Of a stretch of 64,000 bases of DNA, positions 56,685-64,000 are shown one piece after another. A model generated the notes under the pieces. That model saw nothing but the letters and a program-made list of their open reading frames with translations, was not told the DNA's origin and ran no database searches. Where the stretch lies: NCBI RefSeq assembly GCF_021462225.1, contig NC_061805.1, positions 32,381,958-32,445,957 on the forward strand, in the 5' to 3' direction. The DNA comes from Girardinichthys multiradiatus. Taxonomy: Eukaryota; Chordata; Actinopteri; Cyprinodontiformes; Goodeidae. The position numbers and the translations under genes are program-made. Positions within the stretch are counted from its first letter, which is position 1, and each line of letters starts with the position of its first letter.

Positions 56685-57316
56685 TTTTTAAATTTGGAAT
56701 GCCTCCATACCATCACCCTACTCTTTAGCTTCCTCCTCAGATTCTATATCAGATTCAAGTCAAGACTCTGGCTGGGCCACTCTAAAATGTTGATATTACC
56801 TTCAGTCAGAAGCAGCATGTTGGTAAAACTAAAATCTATGTCTGCCAGGGGTATGTCCAGATTTTGGCGTAACTGTATGGAAATAATAAAAAAAAATTAC
56901 ATAAACTCAATCCAATAAGCTTTATAAAAATATTTCTTCTAGTATTTTGATGCTGATTAATAAATCCTGTCAAGCAGGCAGTGCACTGTGCAGCATAGGT
57001 AAAAAAAATAAAATGTAATTGTATAAAAATGTATTTTGATCACTCTTTATATACTTCCTTGATATCAAAAGAATCGCAATGAAGTGTTCTTAGAGCATCA
57101 TGCTTTCCGCTGTGTTTGCAAAATTGTTAATGCCTAATGTAGTTTTAACCAGGTGATCTGATACTGATCAGAGACTTAAATTCATTTGTAAACATGATCT
57201 TTTATATTGCTTTTTTTTCTCTTTATGTCTTAAATCAGTGGGAGGTTTTTAAAAAGCTATACAGCTACTATAGTAGTTTTATTCATGTAAAAGCAACTCT
57301 GTAAAAATGTGTATTA

Positions 57317-57817
57317 GGCCTGGCTCACATGGCAGGATTTTTATGCTGATTTTCGCCCCGATCTTCCCCTTCCGACATGCCTCAATTATCGTGATGGTTC
57401 TAATCTTATGAGATATTTCTGCTGTGTGTGGTGGGTTAAGAGTGATCTAGTCTGCTTGGAAGGACGTCAGGACCGCTCCGACCTCAAATCGGGGATATTC
57501 AACGTTTTGGATTGTCTTGCCCCGATATCCTACCATGTGGGTTGTTCCCCGAGGACGAACGAGCACGCAGCCTGTTGAATGTGACGTATAGCCAATTAGA
57601 AAGCGACATGACAGAAACAAGGAAGGGAATCATTCTGAACTCACGTTTGATCTCGAGAGGTTTTGCAAAATTTCCAGCCTGACACCTGAATGTTTGTGAG
57701 TGAAATCTATTCGACTGAACCTGTTCTACCTACGATTTCTTTTATCGTCACGTGTGGGGTCTCGCAGGTTTTGAAAATCAGCCGACAATTTGAAAATTCT
57801 GCCATGTGAACCAGGCA
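57317..57817. mobile_element. PIF/Harbinger-like MITE with TTA target duplication
   Basis: This 501-bp block starts GGCCTGGCTCACATGGCAG and ends in the inverse of TGCCTGGTTCACATGGCAG, a terminal inverted repeat of about 25 bp with a few mismatches. It is flanked by TTA on both sides (57314-57316 and 57818-57820), the target duplication typical of PIF/Harbinger elements. It is GC-richer than the surrounding intron and has no coding capacity. Confidence 0.7.
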
Positions 57818-58068
57818 TTATTGCAAAAGTAGTGAAGTTGAAATTATTTAAATGGCATCTTCCAGTGATTAAAGGAAACATCACAAGGTGTTAAATAAAA
57901 GAAAAAATCAAACACATTTTTGAAATCCCCACAGATGCTGACTTCTATATTCAGCTATATCTCTTCCTGCACTGAGCTCTGCTCCGGTAATCAGGGGCCT
58001 CATGTACAAAAGAGAGCACAGCGTTCATAATAAAGGTTTGCGGTAGGGAGAAATTCTTATCTTGCGCC

Positions 58069-58486
58069 AGTTGCGGAATTTTCTTATCAAAGTGGGTAGA
58101 AGTTGACTCATAACAAGAGAAAATCCGGACTTTGTCTTTATAAGTTTTATTCAAAGGCATTCAGCGTTTGAATGACTCTGTCACCGAGCAAGTCAGTTGA
58201 ACAGAGCCCCGATCAACATTTACACACAGTATTTATACCAGAACAAGGCAGTGTTATCTCAACTGCAAAGAGTCCATGTTCTATGACCCCAACCCTTCTT
58301 GAGTTCAACAGTGACAAGCTTATCTAGGAACAGACCTAAATGCCCTAACTGACATTGTCCTAAAGATGGGTCTGAACCATCAAACTTCTGATAATGGCTT
58401 TACAGCTTCTTCCTCTAACACAGATATTCTGAGGAGTAAAAAAGGTTATACACTGTGAAATGCTTACTGCAAAAATTTCCATTACA
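58069..58486 (-). repeat. Provirus 3' LTR
   Basis: It starts TGTAATGG immediately after the polypurine tract and ends CCGCAACT on the minus strand, where the other LTR ends CCACAACA. The terminal CA has mutated to CT. The host sequence beyond it resumes with the 4-bp duplication. Confidence 0.85.
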
Positions 58487-59263
58487 CTCCCTTCTTCTGA
58501 TTACAAGATAATCACAACTAAAGGAAAATTCTTCAAAACCATCACCCCTCTCAGCTAACAGATAATCCAAAGCCATTCTAGTTTGCAAACTCATCGTTCT
58601 AATAGCCTGCTGCTCCGTAGTTAGAACAGTGAAACCTTCCTCAGATAAAGCAGTAAGATTAAAAGTTAACACAAAAGGATCTGGAGCCAAAGATTCTGAA
58701 ATAGTAGAAGGATCAGTTCTGATAGGACATGACTCAAATTTATGTCTGTTGATTAAAGCACATAAAACAAATATAATAGCTTCACAACCTACTGTCTTCC
58801 CAAGGAAATAAGGTGTACTTTCCTCCTGTGTAATACAAATATCAGGATCTTTAATCGGATTTCTAATACCTCGAATTCTATAGAGTTCCTGTAGACGCAC
58901 AAGTTAAATTAATCTCACTAGAAAATCTACTAACATTTCTGCTTTCCCTTACACTATAGTTCCTCATAGTTTTGATGCATCAGTTGCCACCAAACATTAT
59001 CAGTATGATCATAGTAGTCAGAAAAGTGATGAATCTCTCTTCGAATCCGCTGATGAATATTATTAGTCAGATTAACCACACAGTGTCTTTGTTGTACCTT
59101 TTCCCAAAATGAACACAAGAGTTATAACAATACTTGCAATACCAATCATTAGCATCAGAACAAACCATCTTCCATATAGCTGCACGTGACCTTGAAGTGG
59201 AATGTCCTTTCTTCTGGTACTGAAAGCAAACAGTTTTTCCCAAAGAAAACAAATTATAAACAC
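58415..59263 (-). pseudogene. Retroviral envelope remnants
   Basis: Two minus-strand open pieces remain. One at 59263-59072 carries a single hydrophobic segment, like an envelope leader or anchor. The other, at 58900-58415, contains a stretch typical of the ectodomain of a retroviral transmembrane subunit before it runs into the 3' LTR. The whole region between integrase and LTR is only about 1.2 kb, shorter than a complete envelope gene, so most of the surface subunit is deleted. It is not functional. Confidence 0.6.
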
Positions 59264-59720
59264 AACTTAAAAAACAAAAAAAATCCTGCTGTCTCTCCTG
59301 AGTGGCTTCAAGCTGCCCTGTTACCAGTCTGGTACAGGTGGGCGGTCGTAGGAAGTTCCTCTAGAAATATATTTAGAAACAGGAACTCTAACCTGCTGGA
59401 AGTTAGGCTTCCATAGTCCAACTAAACAACGGTGGAAATGAACACATTCAAACTTGTAATAATACCATAATGATAAATATCAAGCAATAAACATAAAAGT
59501 TAGATAAAAGCATCCGAGATTTCCTCCTCAGAGTTAGTCTCGCTGTCAAAGTGGGAGGAAAGAATCTCTCACTGTGGTGTGTGTGCAGTGAGGCAAATGA
59601 CCTTATGATTTATAACTTTCAGGCAATGCGACGGCCTTAAGTAGATTCTGAAATAACGTTGCACTGCCCAAGGGATTATTGTGCCCTTGTAAGAACAGTG
59701 TTCTTCAACCACCTCTTCAA

Positions 59721-60233
59721 TCACTCGCCAGTGATCAGCTTACAGTTCTTTGTCTTGTGGTGGTCCGCTGTCCTCACACCTTTCAGCCGTGGATGATCCA
59801 GTTGGAAGATGACTTGTGTCCTGGAAGCCAGATGAAGCTGGGGGAGCTGGAGCTTTCCTGCAGCTTTCCTGCAGCTTTCCTGGGTGTCTAGTAGGATCTG
59901 ATATGGGCCATTCCAGCGCCTGGACTTCCTGTGTTTTCTCCTAGATTCTCTGACCAGAATCCAGTCCCCAGGAATAAAGGACTGGAGGGTGGAAGTGGCT
60001 GTTTCTGGTAATGCAACCTTCACCATCTGTGAAACTTGAGAAAACACAGTGGACAGGTTTTGGCAGTAAAACAACATCCTATCTTCACACAAAGATGTGG
60101 AAGAAAATGATCTTGGCAATATCCCCATGTCCAAATTAGGAGACCTGCCACACAGCATTTCAAAAGGACTGAGATTTGTCTGTGTCCTTGGTCTCAATCT
60201 CATATAAGTGAGAACAATAGGTAGAGCCTTCAC
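59721..60233 (-). pseudogene. Retroviral integrase C-terminal remnant
   Basis: A 170-codon open frame on the minus strand encodes the end of a retroviral integrase: the region after the catalytic core (Leu-Ser-Pro-Phe-Glu followed by the Gly-Arg-Ser-Pro turn), then the C-terminal SH3-like domain with a Gly-Pro-Tyr-Gln signature. The zinc-binding and catalytic parts are not in frame upstream, so the enzyme cannot be made. It sits between the large non-coding 5' part of the provirus and the envelope remnants. Confidence 0.7.
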
Positions 60234-60239
60234 AACACT

Positions 60240-63200
60240 TGGCTAATTTTCAATTCAAAGTCCCATTCTCAAACCTAAGTGCTTAACTACATGAACTTCA
60301 TCAAAACATCCAACAAAATCCAAATAATTGATCTTCTGACTTCACCTGATATACTAGCAGTGACCATCAGCTAAATATTCTGAATATCAAAAATGTGACA
60401 TGATGTTTGAGGAAGGTCTGATTACAGGTCAATATTTCATAGTTTCAGAAAACCCAAAAAGAATTTCAAAAATGGTCTAATCTGTGGAGATATAAAATTT
60501 CACAAAAAATCAACACCATAATTTCAGAGAGGTTTTCAAAATGTGGTCTTAGGGAGCTATGCACCATTTATATAACAAAGTACAACGTCTCTCTCGTATT
60601 GTCACTAAGTCCTCACTGCAGGTATGAGCTACCCTTTTTCCCATGAGTGCTAAAGCTTTTGGAACCCCATGTTACTTTATTCTGACATTCCCCTCTTCTG
60701 GTGCAGGGTCCAACCCATGCGACAATCCAGCAAAAAGTTTGTACAAAAATGTTCTAGTAACCAAGATCACATAACCCAGAACCAAAGAAATTAATTCTGA
60801 CATAACTATGTGTCACTATGAATTTAACGAAAGCAACATAAAGAAAATCCAGATGTTTTTAACTGCAATTCAGTTCCATTAACAACAAAACACAAACTTT
60901 AGTTATTCAGTTCATCAATGTCTCACTTAGAAATTAGTCACATATCATCCTGATTTGTCTTGTACAAAGATGAATATTAGATTAATGGACATCCAATGTA
61001 ATTCAGATGCATAAACCCTACAAATTTGAATTTAATAAATAATTCCCACCAAGTATGAAATCATAATTCTGATTCTTTATCAAAAATATATATTCCTTAC
61101 TTTTGCATATCTTGAACTGTCAGCTAGCTTAATGGCACCAGGGAAACTTTCAATCTAATAAATCACCAATGATTCTGCATGCAAAACTAATTCTTCAAAC
61201 TAGTTTAAACTATTTCATTATGCAGAACCAAACCTTTCATAGTTTTTTTGTCAGGACCTGATATAAGGTACAGTGTAAATCAACACGCTGCATGAATCAG
61301 AAGAGGGAAGAAAAACCTAATATAACTTCTTCCCAGCAGCTGCTGTGAAAAACAATGAATTTGTACTTTCCATAAGCGTCAGTTAACACTTGTGGACAAA
61401 AACTGCACCAAACTGTAAGTACTGTGTCAGAAACTGTATGAAGACCATCTGCAGTAGAACTAAGCCTGTTTTAATGAGGTCTCTACCCATTAGATTTATG
61501 GGATACAAATTCTGACAACAGAAAATAATATTTGAAGGAGAAACCCATCAGGTTTTACGCATGCGCTGGGTTTTAAAAATGCTCCTTCATGAGATCTGTC
61601 CTGAGAATAACATAGAAACACTTGGTTACTGCTGAGTTTTGGAGATGTTGTAACTTCCTCTGCATTTTCATAACTTTTAATAACTATAATAATTAACCCT
61701 GAATATTCCACGACAAAAGAGAACTTGTTTCTCTAAAATAATTAACTGGAAAGTATCAAATGAGTTAAGTTATCACCCTTTTAAAGATACTTTTCTAACC
61801 CTAAAATAATATTTTAACCCGCTATATCTGTCAACGTCAAGCAAGCGTAACATGAGCAGCGGTTAATAAGCGTTCTTCATTGCAGAAAATAGGAAAAGAT
61901 TTATGCAAATGTGTGTGTGTGTTTGTACGTTACCCCCATCAGTTTCTTAATCGCTCCAGAGTCAGACTGTCATGGCACACAGTCCTCTATCAGTCCAAAA
62001 AACAACCAGGCTCTTCCCAGGTCTGTTGGTGAGACATTCAATCATTCTTTGTCCACTTTAACTTCTCCAGGAGGGAGAAAGAAGAAACTTTGCTCCGGTT
62101 TCTCTTCTGCCCGCATAAGATGCTTTCAATATAAATCCAGTGTATCGCTCTTCTGGCTCTGGCAAACAGCATAGATCGTTGTCCATCTCAGTGGGTCCAG
62201 ACTTCTTCTGAGTTTTTTTATTTTTTTCTTGTAGAAAGTCACACTGCGATTTTCAACATGCAGGAAGGCAGATCTCTCACTTTCAGGCCGTGCTGGAGAA
62301 GCGTCTCTTGGCGGAGTAGCCATGGAGAAGGGCAGGTTTCTAAAATCCAGACTCAAAAACGCAGATGTTGAACTCAAATCCCATATATGTGTGTATTTGT
62401 GTGTGAGAGAGGCAGAAGAAAAGTTTAGTATAGGTTCAGATTTTGCACAAAGAAATATTATCAGTCAGTCAGTCAGTCGTCCACCTGCCTGTCACTTCCT
62501 TCCACAAGATGCACTATAATCCTTTCTAAAACAACTTTCTTTTCGCATCTCTGATGTCCCTTTTCACTTTTACCTTCTTTTCCGACTGATCGCAATATTT
62601 AAGACAAACGAAACTTCCTTCAGGAAAGTTTTAACTCTTTAACCCCTTAATTGATGCACTCTGTGCTTTTTAATCTTTTTCTTATGTTTTTTTTATTTTT
62701 CCATCAACTGTTTTACTTGAAACTATTTAAACTATTTAACTTATTTACACTCAAACTTCCACGCTGTGAAAAACCAAACTTATCTTCCAAATTAAAGCAC
62801 ATTTAACACAATCATCCCCACTTTTTCCTTTCATTATTTTATAAATCAGAGTATGAAGAAGGAGACACCCCTGATGCCTCAAGGTTCCGGAACCATTTTG
62901 TTTTTTACCAGTTCAGCGGCACGTCTGCCGACTGGCTTTTCTCCTTTATGAGGTGTAGAAAATTGCTAAAAACCACCCGCAAAACCCTGTGTTTTGCTTT
63001 ATCCCATTGTTACCAATGAGAACCTCCCTGCAATTCCTTTTGCAGGGTAACTGGGCCCTCAGCTGATGTCCTCCCTCTCGCAACTCTGGAACCTAATTAA
63101 TTAGTTAGGAGATGATGGTTAATGTGTAATAAAAATAATAATATACATTATATCATACAGAGCAATTTCTCACCCAGATATATTTGAAGACAAATTGTTC

Positions 63201-63351
63201 GGATCCAATCGTCCAGAAGCCGCAGGCGGGCACCAGAACTCCCCTCCGTAAAATGGAAGTGGACTGAGAACAACTCTCAGGCTGGCCAGGCGTCCGTGTC
63301 CCATCCTGCGGTCTCCTCTGGCACGTTAGATCCTGTTCGTGACGCTAAAAT
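60240..63351 (-). other. Provirus interior without recognisable gag/pol
   Basis: About 3.1 kb between the 5' LTR and the integrase remnant shows no long open frame on the minus strand and no retroviral motif I could identify. It is AT-rich, with a GT repeat near 61908-61925 and a TCAG tandem repeat at 62461-62478. It may be decayed gag/pol, or foreign sequence that replaced it. Confidence 0.5.
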
Positions 63352-63771
63352 TGTTGTGGAATTTTCTTATCAAAGTGAGTAGAAGTTGACTCATAACAAG
63401 AGAAAATCCGGACTTTGTCTTTATAAGTTTTATTCAAAGGCATTCAGCGTTTGAATGACTCTGTCACCGAGCAAGTCAGTTGAACAGAGCCCCGATCAAC
63501 ATTTACACACAGTATTTATACCAGAACAAGACAGTGTTATCTCAACTGCAAAGAGTCCATGTTCTATGACCCCAACCCTTCTTGAGTTCAACAGTGACAA
63601 GCTTATCTAGGAACAGACCTAACTGCCCTAACTGACATTGTCCTAAAGATGGGTCTGAACCATCAAACTTCTGATAATGGCTTTACAGCTTCTTCCTCTA
63701 ACACAGATATTCTGAGGAGTAAAAAAAGGTTATACACTGTGAAATGCTTACTGCAAAAATTTCCATCACAC
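63352..63771 (-). repeat. Provirus 5' LTR
   Basis: On the minus strand it runs from TGTGATGG to CCACAACA. It matches the other LTR with about six or seven differences in 420 bp, which indicates a fairly young insertion. A TATA-like box was not identified with confidence. Any promoter here would transcribe leftward, against ung. Confidence 0.85.
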
Positions 63772-63775
63772 GCCG

Positions 63776-64000
63776 CACAAAGAAAATTGAAATGTACGAA
63801 ACTTTGCTTTCATACAACCCAATTTGTGGTGAATTCTGCGCAGCTGCACTTAGTGCTTGAACCGCGCGGTCCCCGCCCCTAAATAGATATGCAAAGTAGT
63901 ATAAACTAGCTGAAAGTTAACATCATGTGTCCAAATAACCATGGTCAGGGTGCTGTGACAGTCAAAGAACTGATTCCTTTCAATGGAAAAGCGCTAAGAG
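63776..64000. other. ung intron beyond the provirus
   Basis: Host sequence after the right target duplication. Together with 58000-58064 (GGGGCCTCATGTACAAAAG) it appears to be an older teleost repeat into which the provirus inserted. No exon was seen before the window ends. Confidence 0.4.

Larger units (their letters stand above)
58069..63771 (-). mobile_element. Endogenous retrovirus-like provirus, internally gutted
   Basis: Two direct LTRs of about 420 bp (58069-58486 and 63352-63771) enclose 4.9 kb of internal sequence. They are flanked by the 4-bp duplication CGCC (58065-58068 and 63772-63775). The element is on the minus strand. A purine-rich tract AGAAGAAGGGAG abuts the 3' LTR (58487-58498). 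A primer-binding-site-like sequence, TAGCGTCACGAACAGG, follows the 5' LTR (63331-63346). Integrase C-terminal and envelope remnants are recognisable. No gag, protease or reverse-transcriptase coding was recognised between 60240 and 63351. The 4-bp duplication and the integrase type suggest a class I (gammaretrovirus-like) fish ERV. It lies in a ung intron, antisense to the gene. Confidence 0.85.

Noticed and set aside
1..64000. CRISPR arrays, operons or phage/defence modules
   Set aside because: The window is vertebrate nuclear DNA. The repeats found are transposable elements and simple sequence, with no regularly spaced short repeat array.

Overview
This window is genomic DNA of a ray-finned (teleost) fish. 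The genes have introns, and the interspersed repeats are those typical of teleosts: many Tc1/mariner copies, Rex1-like and L2-like LINEs, a tRNA-headed SINE and a retrovirus-like LTR element. No prokaryotic feature is present. Six vertebrate genes are recognisable from conserved exons with matching splice phases. From memory of human 12q24.11, their order and orientation are the same there: SSH1(-), DAO(+), SVOP(-), USP30(+), ALKBH2(-), UNG(+).

Layout. 1-6456: the first two coding exons of ssh1 (minus strand, 3' part outside the window) with a CpG-rich promoter. 6791-7151: a SINE with a 13-bp target duplication. 7206-9121: a chimeric insertion flanked by a perfect 12-bp direct repeat. It joins Rex1-like LINE sequence to a near-identical copy of the 3' end of dao (intron 9, exon 10, intron 10, exon 11, start of the 3' UTR) and then to a second Rex1 3' end. 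11620-17546: the complete dao gene (345 aa). 21386-29908: complete svop on the minus strand (16 coding exons, 544 aa). 31922-44799: complete usp30 (13 coding exons, 503 aa), with an L2 LINE in intron 1, Tc1-like remnants in introns 4 and 8, and a 2.1-kb internally repetitive element in the last intron. 46120-49480: a second L2 on the minus strand, in which about 280 bp is replaced by half a Tc1 element. 49704-51313: a full-length Tc1 element with an intact frame but an altered catalytic residue. 51552-54047: alkbh2 (minus strand, 265 aa). 54125-54920: the 5' part of ung, with separate nuclear and mitochondrial first exons. The ung intron that follows holds two TIR elements and a gutted retroviral provirus (58069-63771). 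The uracil-DNA glycosylase catalytic exons must lie beyond 64000.

The genes do not form one pathway. The alkbh2/ung pair is functionally coherent: both are DNA base-repair enzymes, and their inferred 5' exons start about 80 bp apart in opposite directions, which suggests a shared promoter. dao encodes peroxisomal D-amino-acid oxidase, svop a vesicular transporter-like protein, usp30 an outer-mitochondrial-membrane deubiquitinase, and ssh1 a cofilin phosphatase.

The most unusual feature is the Rex1-dao chimera at 7194-9133. It looks like one reverse-transcription event that captured the tail of a host gene, with the host segment ending about 17 bp past dao's first poly(A) signal.
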